Origin: Bathymodiolus brooksi
Lineage: Eukaryota; Mollusca; Bivalvia; Mytilida; Modiolidae
DNA length: 64,000 bases
Direction of reading: 5' to 3'
Assembly (NCBI GenBank): GCA_963680875.1
Contig: OY804578.1
Location: 98,609,689 to 98,673,688, forward strand
Part shown: piece after piece, positions 35,334-46,421 of the stretch
How the letters are laid out: each line of letters starts with the position of its first letter
How positions within the stretch are numbered: the first letter of the stretch is position 1
Program-made: the position numbers and the translations under genes
Notes under the pieces: model-generated
The model's input: only the letters and a program-made list of their open reading frames with translations
Database searches by the model: none
What the model was told of the DNA's origin: nothing

Positions 35334-38300
35334 TTAATTAAATCGTCTAGGAATGAAACCCTTGTATTGTCCATATAGATCAGGATACTTGTCCCTAATT
35401 TTCCAAGTACAACAGCTTGGGATCACACGTCTGACCCCAGCTCCAAGTCGGCCATGTGCCCAAATGGTATACTGGCGGTAGGCTGCATACCTATTGGATT
35501 TGTTGTAATCCTCATCATGGGGCATTACTACAAGTTCCTCTCGAAACATTCTAGCAACCCCCAACACTACCTCATCAAGGACAATCCGATCAAAGTCCTG
35601 TAATAAAGACAAGTGATTTAATAAAAACAGAGTAAAGACAGATTCATCTAGAAAAATGAGCTCTATTTAAAAAAGAAATATAATTCATTATAAGTGAAAT
35701 AGTTTGCACAAATTCAGTTTAGAGAAATAAAAAAAAGTCTTATTTTGGAAGGAAAGATTTTCTCGTGGGACTTTCTTATGACCACAGTTTTATTTCGTTT
35801 TTTGTTGGTATTTGGGAGAACCATTTTGGTCTTGCAATTTTTTTTTATCAATTTACCCCTCAGGCTATTCAATTTTAATTTTATGTTTTTTAGCTCACCT
35901 GGCCATAGGCCATGTGAGCTTTTGTCATGGGTAAGCGTCCGTCGTCCGTCCGTCCGTTAGCTTTTCACATTTAAATCTTCTTCTCTGAAACCGCTGAACA
36001 GAAATCAGCCAAACTTGCCAGAAATGTTCACTGGATGGTCCTCTACCAGATTTGTGTTTTTGGTGCTGATTTGAAATCCAACATGGCTGCCAGGGTCCAT
36101 AATGTGTTCTCATTGGCTGAAATTTTAAAAATCTTCTTGTCAGAAACCACTAAGTCAATTGAATTGTGACTTTGCATGAATGATCATTGGGTGGTCCTGT
36201 ACTAAATTTGTGAATCGTTTGCCGATCGGAAATTCAAGATGGCCGCCATGACTCGACTTAGTTTAACATAGGACCCTATGGGAATTTCACATTTTCATCT
36301 TTTTTTCTGAAACCACAAAACAGATTTGAATCAAATTTGGCAGAAATGTTCATTGGATGGTCATATACAATATTTTTGTTTTTGGCGCTGATCGGAAATC
36401 CAACATGGCTGCCAGGGCCCATAATGTGTTCTGATTGGTTGAAATTTTAAAAATCTTCTTGTTAGAAACCACTAAGCCAATTGAATTGTGACTTTGCAGG
36501 AATGATCATTGGGTGGTCCTGTACTAAACTTGTGAATCGTTTGCCAATCGGAAATTCAAGATGGCCACCATGACTCGACTTAGTTTAACATTGGACCCTA
36601 TGGGAATTTCACATTTTCATCTTTGTTTCTGAAACCACAAAACAGATTTGAACCAAACTTGGCAGAAATGTTCATTGGGTGGTCATATACAAGATTTGTG
36701 TTGTTGGTGCTGATCGGAAATCCAACATGGCTGCCAGGGCCTATAATGTGTTCTGATTGGTCGAAATTTAAAAAATCTTGTTAGAAACCACTAAGCCAAT
36801 TGAATTGTGGCTTTGCAGGAATGATCATTGGGTGGTCCTGTACTAAACTTGTGAATCGTTTGCTGATCGGAAATTCAAGATGGCCACCATGACTCGACTT
36901 AATTTTAACATAGGACCCTATGGAAAAAATGTTTAAAAGTCTTCTCCTCTGAAACCAGTAAGTCAGTTTAAAGCAAACATGGGATGAATGGTCCTTAGGT
37001 GGTCAACTTTCAAAATTATGTCCTGTGACCCCGACCTCCATCCAAGATGGCAACCATCAGCGAACATAGTTTTAACATAGGACCCTATGGGAAATATATT
37101 TAAAAATCTTCTTCTCTGAAACCAGTAAGCCAATTTAAAGCAAACATGGCATGGATGGTCCTTGCGTGGTCAATTTTCAAAATTGTGTCCAGTGACCCTG
37201 ACCTCCATCCAAGATGGCCACCTTCAGCAGACATACTGTAGTTTTAACATAGGACCCTATGGGAAAAAATATTTTAAAATCTTCTCTGAAACTAGTAAGC
37301 CAATATAGCAAACATGTCATCGATGGTCCTTAGGTGGTCAACTTCCAAAATTGTGTTCAGTGATCCCGATCTCGGTTCAAAATGGCCGCCGTCAGCAGAC
37401 ATAGTTTTAACATAGGACCCTATGGGAAAATTGTTTAAAAGTCTTCTTTTCTGAAACCAGTCAGCCAATTTAAAGCAAACATGGCATGGATGGTCCTTGG
37501 GTAGTATACTTTCAAAATTGTGTCCGGTGACCACGACCTCCATCCAAGATGGCTGCCATGAGCAGACATAGTTTTAACATAGAACCCTATGGCAGTATGG
37601 GATTTGAATAGTAACTTAGATGTATTCAGCATGCAGACATTCTTAAGAGGACTTATTTATGTCAGGTGAGCGATACAGGCTCACCTGAGCCTCTAGTTTT
37701 CCTAAAAATTATTTTGATTCTGAATCTTGAAGAAATAAATTTGGCTGGACAGGAGAAAAAAATATATTCTGACTTGACATTTCACAGTATAATCATATAC
37801 TTGCCATTTTCACAGTATAATCATATACACAATTTTGAAGTATATCCCCGAAGGGGGAGGGGGTATACTGTTTTACCTCTGTCCGTCCTTCCAAAATATT
37901 TTTCGTCACATTTTTCTCAGCAACTATTGATGGCAGAAATCTGATATTTGGTCACAAGCTTCACATAGGTATGCCATATCGTGGGAAGCGTTTTTGGAAC
38001 CATCAGATTCCTACTTCCTGTTTGCCGACTTAGTTGGTTTTTATCCACATTGAACATATATGCACATTTTTCTCAACAACTATTGATGGCAGAAATCTGG
38101 TATTTGGTCACAAGCTTCATATAGGTACCCCATATCATGGGAAGTGGCAGGGGTATCACAAGTGAGCATTAGATCACAGTTCACCTTGTTTTAATTAGAT
38201 TGGCACTTCGCCGGAAAATAAGAAAATATGATTTCTGTGGCGTCTGAAAAAAACATTTCTACGCCGAAAAAACGTGACAGCCCCCTTCAAGGTAAATGGT

Positions 38301-38824
38301 CAGTCCCATATTATTTTGCAGCAACTGTCTTGTGGAACTAGAAGTAAGGTCTCTTTCTAATCCAGCCCAAATTTCTCTGAAACATTCCAGTCAATTAACA
38401 AATAAAACAACACTGGCTACGTCATTCGTTTTCATCAGACATGTATTTCACTGTGTTCTACATGTATGTCTCTGTTTTCATATTGTCAGTAAACTGGCTA
38501 AAATAAATTAATTTAACACGTGTATCATAATCTCGGGAAACAACTTCATAACTTATAAGAAGAAAAAAACTAATTTAGTTATTTTTAACGCCGGCAAAAA
38601 TTTCCGATCGAAAATACGTAGTTGAGCTTGTCCCCATAGGGTGCCTCCTGGCATATTTCAATGGTTATCGTGGAAATATCGGCTGAATCTGTTAAGGCAT
38701 GTAGTTTTCATCAAAGAAAATCTATTCCTGATACAGAAATTATGTATTCTACGTCTTTTAGATACAATCGATTCGCAAATAGCTTTTTTCCTCAACTTTT
38801 ATAGAAACTTACCTCAATATCCAT
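35334..38824 (-). CDS. Gene B, copy 2: P2X7 ballast-domain protein
   Basis: Exon 1 38813-38824 (MDIE), exon 2 35334-35597 (starts [20 protein letters not shown]; ends RRFN-stop). Same junctions and length as copy 1. Substitutions relative to copy 1 include Glu to Val, Ser to Pro and Arg to Lys in the first half, while the Cys-rich core ([18 protein letters not shown]) is unchanged. The intron is enlarged by the 1.8-kb insertion at 35892. Both copies keeping an open frame suggests recent duplication or some constraint. Confidence 0.78.
35892..37696 (+). mobile_element. 1.8-kb Helentron/pearl-like insertion, only in copy 2
   Basis: Begins AGCTCACCTGG plus a hairpin (ggccataggcc), then a GTCCGTCCGTCCG run. 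It continues with about eight core units of 150-300 bp (each with 'tagttt(a)acataggaccc' and 'tccaagatggc' phrases) and ends CAGGTGAGCGATACAGGC...CTCTAG. Copy 1 has the uninterrupted T-run at the same place (about 29128-29140), so both borders are exact and the target is T|T with no duplication. A CTAG end and T-T insertion fit Helitron-like transposition (inference). Confidence 0.75.
37840..38190 (+). mobile_element. Hairpin-GTCC repeat with two cores (copy 2)
   Basis: Equivalent of 29359-29715. The left arm of the starting hairpin is mostly deleted. Confidence 0.6.
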
Positions 38825-39333
38825 GCTGCAGCATCCGGGCTACTGACATGAAAATAGATAAATAAATAGAGTTGGCCTCGCCCAGGTCAGTGCATAATTA
38901 ATTAGCTTCCGGTAACGATGGTCAGCTTTTTTAGTCGAAAAAACAACGTTTCGGAGCGTATTCATCAATAATTCGGTGTTTAATCTTCATTTTATGAAGG
39001 TCAGTACGGAAATCGACAATAATTTTGGGTATGAAAAAATTACGCAGCTGGTAGACAATATCCCTTTAAAGGTAAAAGATCAAATTCATTAACGAATCGA
39101 TACCAACTATATACAAGTGTAGCTTAAAAATATGCGTATTTAAAAATATGAAATAAAACAAGTACTTCAAGAATAAAACTCACTTGTGTGTTGATATCCT
39201 TCCAAGGATTACCTATGAAATCCAATGGGGTCCTTAAAGTGTATAATACTTAAATTAAGTGAATGATAAGACTAAGAGGAAGCATGGCATACATTGAATT
39301 GTTATTAATGATATTAAAATATACACATTTACT

Positions 39334-39615
39334 TATTTTTCAGATGTTGTTTTACTGCAGCTTTAAATTCGTTGTGCTCAATTATTGCATGTATGCTATT
39401 TGGAAGCACATTCCAATTTTTAATAGCATTAAAGAAAAAAGACGAAGAGTCCACTCCTTTATATTAACAAAATACAAGTAATAAGTTCGAATTTGGAAAA
39501 CTAAGATGACCCAAAATACCAATTGGGGAATTGAAGACATGGTCATTTGCAGGAACAATCTTGAGGCAAAGCAGCAAAGTTCTAACAAATCAAAGAACTT
39601 CCATATACGTGTCAT
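39334..39615 (-). pseudogene. C-terminal tail of a non-LTR retrotransposon ORF
   Basis: On the minus strand: SSFFFNAIKNWNVLPNSI, then NEFKAAVKQHL and a stop at 39334-39336. The pattern W-N-x-L-P...F-K-x-x-V-x-x-H-L is the usual end of LINE reverse transcriptase proteins. The part right of about 39480 is frame-shifted. Confidence 0.65.
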
Positions 39616-39777
39616 TCCTCGTTATTTGCCTTGCTCGTCGTATTATTTTAACTTGTGTTTGATATTTTGACATTTGTTGTTTCCCATTTTTTTAAATTAT
39701 TGAAATAGATCGGTGCGAAATGCTATCGAAATAAAATGAGATGTTTGTGGTATCTTTTTCTTCTTTGGTATACGAGG

Positions 39778-40031
39778 GCCCGGGTGGCTCAATGATTTAG
39801 GTAGTTGGATTACCTAACAACTCGTACAAGCCTATCACCAATACGGCGTGGGTTCGCGCCCGGCTTTGTAAATTACAAAAAAGGGTGCACTCGACTCGCA
39901 GCCGCATGTGATAAAGATTAGCAGTTGCTTACCCATGGTCGGTGGTTCTCTCCGGGTACTCCGACTTCTTCAACCACTAAAACTGGTCGCCATGATATAG
40001 CTGAAATATTGCTGAAAGTGGCGTTGAACAC
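39778..40031 (+). repeat. SINE family A-related, different tRNA head
   Basis: The head has A box-like GGGTGGCTCAATG and B box-like GGGTTCGCGCCC; the tail is the standard one (aactggtcgccatgatatagc...). The head differs from other family A copies, so this is a subfamily. Confidence 0.8.
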
Positions 40032-40495
40032 ACAAAAAATCAATCATTCAATCTTTGGCATACGCTAATGTTAGTGTACCGCCAAAGATTGTTTTAGGAA
40101 GATACAACAAACATCTAACTTTAGTTAAATTGTGCGAAATGTGATGTCAAGCACCATTTCAAGTTTTCGTTTCCCAGGCCTTTTGATGAAAAACATACTA
40201 TTATGGATTAAGATTAGTTCAGTATTTTTTGTGAATCACCAGTTTTTTAACTATGAAGAAAAAAACAACGTTTTAAGTAAAAATGATTTGCAAAATTGCT
40301 AGAAGTTTTGTACATTTTAGATGCCCAAATGATTTTATTACAATGGTATGTCTTCTACTTGAACAGTATTATAATAGATGTACATGTATGTTATTTTGTC
40401 TGATTTTCATATTGTTTTCCAGATGGTCTATTTTGTGGTTGCGATCCATCCAAACCCATAACTGGACCTTTTGTGCGTGGATATAGCATACAGTA
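40032..40495. other. No gene seen
   Basis: AT-rich spacer, only short chance frames. Confidence 0.4.
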
Positions 40496-40767
40496 CAGGG
40501 GGCGGATCCAGAGGGGGGCGCACCCGGCGCGCGCCCCCCCTAAAATTTGAAAAAATATGATTTTTTGGCGTAAAATCGTGATTTTTCACACGAAATACCC
40601 CAACAATTTTCGCGCCTCCCTCCGCAAATGGAAAAAAGAAGATTTTTTGGTGTAAAATCGTGATTTTTCACACAAAATACCCCAAAAAATTATGCGCCTC
40701 CCTCCGCTCGGCGCAATTTTTTTAAGTGCGCCCCCCCCCCTAACTTGAAATCCTGGATCCGCCCCTG
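40496..40767. mobile_element. MITE with CAGGGG/CGGATCC ends, 5-bp TSD (copy 2)
   Basis: Inverted ends as in 21907-22097 and a perfect 5-bp duplication CAGTA (40491-40495, 40768-40772). The interior holds the block 'cgtgatttttcacac[g/a]aaatacccc' twice, so this copy has an internal duplication relative to the other. Confidence 0.87.
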
Positions 40768-40871
40768 CAGTACCAATTCCAAACGTATTTTCAAATTTGA
40801 TATACATTTACTAAAACTTTATTTGTTTATTTTAAGGTACTTTTTCAATTGAATTTCAATTAAAAAAAAGA

Positions 40872-41158
40872 AGTTTAACGCCAATATTTCAGCCATATCA
40901 TGGCGAGAACAATTACAATTATATGTACTACACCTACACTCTCGGGTGGATAGTGCGAGCTCACTGTAACAACAATCCACGGGTAGATATATCGCTCCAC
41001 TAGGACACATGATCCTGATTCGCTATCCAACTAGTCTTTCTCTTGTTTCCGTATAGCTGTGTGATTAACAGAGAAGCAGCAAGTACCAGCTTTATAAAAA
41101 AATCTTTGGCTTGACCCGACCGAGGGGAGCACTCTAACCATTACACTGCTGATGCGGT
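40872..41158 (-). repeat. SINE family B, diverged
   Basis: Tail on the left (tttaacgccaatatttcagcc), head on the right (ctaaccattacactgctgatg). Parts of the body and B box region are deleted. Confidence 0.8.
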
Positions 41159-41912
41159 TCTCAACCAAGGCCTATTGATCTATAGGTACCTTGTTTTTAT
41201 TCAGACACTGAAGGATCCTATTGGGATTTTTAAAAATAATATCAAAGGCCTTTTTTTTATTTTACAACATTATCAGTGTTAATCATTTATTAAAAGCGAA
41301 ACAAAATTTCTGAAAGAAAAAAAAGCAAATTCTAACTATCAGCAAAGCATGTTACATGTATATAAGTAATAATAGTCTACATTTTAATAAAGTAATTCTT
41401 GTTTATAGTTAAAAGCTAGGCTGCATCAAAATATAATAATATTGTCTTAATCTTTTTTTTCCAAATATTTCAAACTATAGTACAGTGGTGATACAAATAA
41501 TTGTTTGTACAAATATTTTGCCTGTTTTCTAAAGGTTTAACGTAGTCGCTTTATCGTAATGAATATCTGGAATTTCTTGTAGTTTCGATGTAACTGTCGA
41601 TACTTATATGAGATTCTATGAGATTCATAATTTACAGGAAGTTATTAATTTTCTTAAAAAAAATAATTCTATAGAATTGTAGTAGTAAGTAACATTTTTC
41701 CTCCAAAATATCATAAAAATTGCAAAAAAGCAAACAAAGGGACAATACTAGCAATGACAATAATATATTAAAAAAGAAATCAAAAATTATTTTAATCATA
41801 GCAGTTATGCATATTGTAGCAGGTTTTGCTGTGATAAAATGCAAGTAATTATTATATTTTTAATTACAGAAGACAATTATATTCGCTTCTAGTTTTATAT
41901 GTAGTTAAGTTA
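41159..41912. other. 3' flank of the ZP gene, no other feature
   Basis: AT-rich, no recognised repeat. Confidence 0.4.
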
Positions 41913-41918
41913 TTTATT
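41913..41918 (-). terminator. Poly(A) signal AATAAA of the ZP-domain gene
   Basis: On the minus strand AATAAA lies 38-43 bases after the ZP gene stop codon (41956-41958). Confidence 0.55.
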
Positions 41919-41955
41919 CTTTGTATTGTTCACTCATGATCAATAAGGTCAGTTT

Positions 41956-42074
41956 TCAGGAAACTAGATTATATTTTGTACTCTTTCTCTTCCATCCAAT
42001 AATAGCAAAAACAGTTGCTACCACAGCGAGACATGCACAAACACCTGCAACAACTGTTGACATCTGCAGAGAAC
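41956..42074 (-). CDS. ZP-domain gene, last coding exon (transmembrane helix)
   Basis: Acceptor TTATTTTCAG (42075-42076). The first two bases complete the Gly codon begun in the exon at 46422. It encodes SLQMSTVVAGVCACLAVV, continues as a ~22-residue hydrophobic helix (ATVFAII), then a basic anchor GWKRKS and a short cytoplasmic tail ending NLVS-stop. This is the membrane anchor expected after the cleavage site of ZP proteins. Confidence 0.85.
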
Positions 42075-42314
42075 CTGAAAATAATAATAAATAACAGTCA
42101 TTTTTAAATAAACGTTAGAGAATATCGAAGGGACAATCAAATAAGAACAATCCAGAGAAAGTGACAACAAGACGAAGAACAAAACAACAACACAACACAA
42201 CATCATATACGTTGGATACCACTATACCCAAACACACACACATAACTTACATAAGACATTAGCCCTCCTACAAACAATTGAATGTAAAGACGAACTGAAC
42301 ATCGTTTTTATGCC

Positions 42315-43400
42315 GGAATATATGTTTTGAATTTTGAATTTATGCTATAGAATAATAATGTCTCAAAACTCAGATATCAAGGAAATACTCATTTGTATAA
42401 GTGACTGCTGTTTAACGCCAACTGCGCAATATTTCAGCTATATCATGTTGGGAACAAGTTGCATTTCATGAGATGATAATGATGATGATCGTTCTGTACT
42501 AGATCAACACGCGTTTTTAGATTTTTATAGTGCTAGCTCATTGAAATAACAGTCCACATGTAGACATGTCGCTACACTAGGAAACATTATTCCGATTCTG
42601 AGCCAACCAGTCTTTGCTCTTACACATTAAAGCTGCGTGCATACTGGAGAAGCAGCAAAAATACCAATTTCATATTCGTTGGTTTGATCCGACTGGAGCT
42701 TGAACCTACGATCGATCTACTGCACTTGAAGCGAGCATGCTAACCATGGCCTCGAACCTACGATCGATCTACTGCACTCGAAGCGAGCATGCTAAACATG
42801 GCATCACTGATGCTGTTTTTTGTTAAAATATGGTACATGTACATGCTATATAATATGTTATGCAACTCTCAAGGTAGGAATAATATTCGATTAAAAACAA
42901 TTTGACAGAAGGTAAAAATATGTCAAATATTTATTCCTGATTTCTTCCATTATACACGAACGCTGAATTCTGTTGAACAAATAACTTGCATATATGTACA
43001 TGAAGGTTAGGATTCATCCAAACGAAATCCTACAATATCGCGCTTGAACATTTTCGCTGTGTTGGGATCAGTGCGGTTGACAAATCTTTATTTGATCTAT
43101 TATCCATATTTTAGTAATGATGGCTATCTTGGATGGAGTTCCGACCTATCGGATGCAACTTAGAATGTGGACCATCCAAGGATATTGATGTTCTCTATTT
43201 AGTTTAGTACTCTACATAATGCTACATAACTGAGAATTCGTCAAGACAACAGCTGATAATTTCAAAATACATGAGTATTGACAAAACAATTTTCACCTCA
43301 AATTTATACAAACAACCATCATGTTAACAGATTGTATTATCGCCACATCACGTTGTTGCAAGAGCAATAACGTTCGTACCCAATCTAATTAAAACCAGGT
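42315..43400. repeat. Direct intronic duplication, copy 1 (with SINE inside)
   Basis: Matches 44745-45340 in the same orientation over several hundred bases (shared phrases: cgaacgctgaattttgttga-like, caaacgaaatcctacaatat, gatggagttccgacctatcg). Strongly diverged, so old. Confidence 0.75.
42401..42818 (-). repeat. SINE family B with duplicated head segment
   Basis: Normal tail and body, but the segment covering the B box to A box (about 42697-42800) occurs twice in tandem (~52 bp: 'cctacgatcgatctactgca' in both). The equivalent position in the paralogous copy at 44,745 has no SINE. Confidence 0.87.
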
Positions 43401-43476
43401 GTGTTTTTGTTCCTTTTTAAATAAAAAAAGATGCTACAATCGAAACATTTGTTTTTATCGTTTGTTTATATCTGTA

Positions 43477-44004
43477 CATCTTCGCTAGCCAAGGGTTACG
43501 ATTCGGGTCCCCCTTCTCTCCACCTTTGGCAGATCTAGAATACATTTTGAGGATTCGCGCTTTAATATTTCATTGGTTACGGCTACCAGTATACGTATCC
43601 AATCAGAAGACGTTTTACACGGAACACATGTTATCGACGAAATGTAAACAAAGATGGCACCGGAATGCTCTCATATGACAACGATTTGCCACTTCCCGTT
43701 TTGGTTCCAATGAAAACATCTTTCCCGTCTGCCAAAGCTTTGAAACTTTCACTTGGTTGACAGTAAGTGCTTCCAAATTAAATTTATCACAAATAAGTTT
43801 TTCTTCACTGGGCGCTGCCATTTTCAACTCTCCAACATACGTATAACAAAACGATTCTGATTGGCTGGCGATGACGACTATCTAAGGGGCGCAACTTCGA
43901 TAAACCACCAGGTGGCATTGCGCGCGAATTTCAAAATGTATTCTAGATCCGCCAAGGGTGGAGAGAAGGGGGACCCGAATCGTAACCCTTGGCTAGCGAA
44001 GATG
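43477..44004. mobile_element. Mutator-like element with captured exon, 9-bp TSD
   Basis: Starts CATCTTCGCTAGCC and ends GGCTAGCGAAGATG. The inverted termini run ~80 bp with few mismatches. Perfect 9-bp duplication ATATCTGTA on both sides (43468-43476; 44005-44013). Long inverted termini with 9-bp target duplications are the hallmark of Mutator-like elements. Only 528 bp, no transposase. The interior carries a helicase-like exon on the minus strand, which makes it Pack-MULE-like. It sits in the large intron of the ZP gene. Confidence 0.85.
43632..43821 (-). pseudogene. Captured RecQ-like helicase N-terminal exon
   Basis: ATG 43821 gives MAAPSEEKLICDKFNLEAL then TVNQVK. After a one-base frame change near 43745 the text continues FKALADGKDVFIGTKTGSGK, followed by SLSYESIPV, ending at a stop near 43632. 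TGSGKS is a Walker A (motif I) as in RecQ-family helicases, and the preceding 'NQ..ALKAL..GKDVF' fits their N-terminal Q-motif region. Helicase motifs II to VI are absent. The frame change and the short length mean no working helicase is made. Confidence 0.7.
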
Positions 44005-44358
44005 ATATCTGTATTGCCGCTGGAGATTAACAAAAGTGGAGGGTTGGAGTCATATTAACTGGTTTTAATGCCACCGCATGTTTGTGTCTGTCCCAACGCA
44101 GAACGCGGATCTACAATGTCATCCGCCTTAGTCTTTTTATGTTCAGTAAATTGAGGTGGGAGGTGATTATTGGAGGCGATTGTTGACCACCGCTGTTAAT
44201 TAAACTTTCTTTTCATAACAAACAGCAAACATCTAATTTTAATAGGTTGTTTTGCACCTTGCATCTGTTTGCGTGCGAACTTCTAAACTATCTTCCCGCC
44301 TTCACATGAAATGACGTCATCATAGCCCACATGAGGTACTATTGGTATAGAAAAGCAT

Positions 44359-44629
44359 TAGGGTTAGGGTTAGGGTTATGGTGTTTAACGCCACTTTCAC
44401 CAATATTTCAGTTATATCGTGGCAGTTTTATTGGTGAAGGAAACCGGAGTACCCGGAGAAAATCACCGACTTACCGCAAGTCACTGACAAACTTTATCAC
44501 ATAATGTTATATCGAGTTTACCTCGCATGAGCGGGATTCGAACTCACAACGTTAGTGGTGATAGGCAGTGATTGCACAAGTAGTTGTAAATCCAACTGCC
44601 ATACGATCACGACCACGACGCCCCCTTCT
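44359..44629 (-). repeat. SINE family A, full length, telomere-like tail
   Basis: Head with B box GTTCGAATCCC, complete middle and tail. The 3' end (left side) carries three GGGTTA units, i.e. (CCCTAA)n on the SINE strand. Confidence 0.9.
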
Positions 44630-44744
44630 GAATAGACTATTTTTATTTTAAGATCAGTTAAATGATATGTTTTAAAAAATGTGCATCTCCCACAAGAAAT
44701 ATTTGTGAATGCAGGTAGAGAAAACCTAAAAATGTTAGATTGTA

Positions 44745-45340
44745 AATATATGATTTGAAATTTGAATTTATGTTCTATGAAAATGTCTCAATACTCGGGT
44801 AATAATGTATAATAATACTGACTACAATATACGTGTATATGTTATATATAACTCTAAAAATAGGAATTGTTTTAATGAAAAACAATTTGACAGGGTAAAA
44901 ATATGTCAATTATTTATTTCTGATTTGATTCCGGTATACGCGAACGCTGAATTTTGTTGAACAAATAGCTTGCATATTTACATGAAGGTTACGATTTATC
45001 CAAACGAAATCCTACAATATCGCGCTTGAAATTTTCGCTGTGTTGGGACCAGTGCGGTAATTGAAAATCTTTATTTTATCAATTACTTATGTTTAGTAAC
45101 GGTGGCCATCTTTGATGGAGTTCCGACCTATCGGTTACAAATTATAATGTGAACCATCCAAGGATATGGACGTTCTCTATTGTATTTGGCACTCTACATT
45201 ATGTTACAACATCACTGATAAACCGTCAAGACAACAGTTGATAATTTCAAAATAGCAAAACAACTTTCATCTGAAATTTATTCAAACGCCCGTCTTGTTT
45301 TTTTAATGCCATATCACATGGTGATGATATGAGAGCAATG
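44745..45340. repeat. Direct intronic duplication, copy 2
   Basis: Partner of 42315-43400, without the SINE B insertion. Confidence 0.75.
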
Positions 45341-46421
45341 ACATTTATATTATTAATATTAGATGCTTTGTTGATTTTTTTTCATTGGCGTTAATGTATT
45401 GCCAAAGAAAAAAAAGTTAAAAAAAGATACAACATACATCTACTTGGAACTTTAATCTTCTATTCTATCTATTGTTAATGTGGAATTATCCATCTTGGGA
45501 GGACAGTTTTCCACGGTGTAATGCACAAATATTAATATCTCGAAGAGAAAAACCATGATAGAAGCTTTCAATCTATTACATGAAAAACTGAACCTTTTTG
45601 TTCGATTTACATAATTGAAAATATGTTCAGTTCGTTTCAAAACTGTGGCATGAAAAACAACATGTGTTTATTTATAAATCATAATGTACGTTACCAGTTT
45701 TCGACGCCCAAGCATTAAATGAAATAGATAAAGCGCTGATTTCCTAGTGGGTAAGTCGTCATTAACGACATTCGTAATGGAATAGGATAAAACAAAAAAC
45801 TGCACCAGTGTGTTTTTGAAAAGATTACAGCTTACGGCCGGAGTGACCAGAGTAACATGACGAGTCCTGCTAGTGGAGCAGGAATTGCTTACCCTTTCGG
45901 AGTATGAGTTCATCTCCGTTTTTGGTTTGTAGGGTTTTGTAGATCATTATTTGTTTTGTTTATGTTTTTTTTTAGTATTTTGTCCGTCTTCTTTTGTCTG
46001 TAATTTTTTGATTTACGACTTTCGATTACCCCTTTGGCATCTTCAATCTTTTCTTAAGGTAACGAAAACATGGAATTCCAAAAATTGACGTTTATCTGAA
46101 AATAATTCATAGAGTATTTCTTCCCTTTGGCATTTCAATCTCATATTCGTTTTAGTTATTTCATCATCACAACATAACCCCCGATCTATGACCTGAATAG
46201 AATGTGTGATTTTATCATGTAAAACAAACCGTCAAAAAATGGGCGACATTATACGATACCATTGAAATCTGTACCAGTGAAAAAAGCTCCTAAATTGTAA
46301 TATGTAGGATTGAAAAACAAATGTCTTTTACTTGGCGATACGTATTTACATAGAAATTTACGGAGAATTGAGGAAGAATAAATCAGACAGTTGAAGTTAT
46401 TGATAAAATATCTATACATAC
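45341..46421. other. ZP gene intron, no gene seen
   Basis: No recognised element; chance frames only. Confidence 0.4.

Larger units (their letters stand above)
30562..39065. mobile_element. TTAA-flanked TIR element carrying a P2X7-domain gene, copy 2
   Basis: Left terminal repeat from 30562 (TTAA before it), complete right terminal repeat about 38972-39065 followed by TTAA (39066-39069). The two repeats are inverted over ~92 bp with few differences. Same gene order as copy 1. Differences: one fewer core unit in the repeat at 32296, a ~170-bp deletion near 34758, and a 1,805-bp insertion at 35892-37696. Without that insertion it is ~6.7 kb. Confidence 0.82.

Noticed and set aside
43477..44004. 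Real first exon of a helicase gene
   Set aside because: It is enclosed by inverted termini with 9-bp target duplications, has a frame change and lies in an intron of another gene on the same strand.
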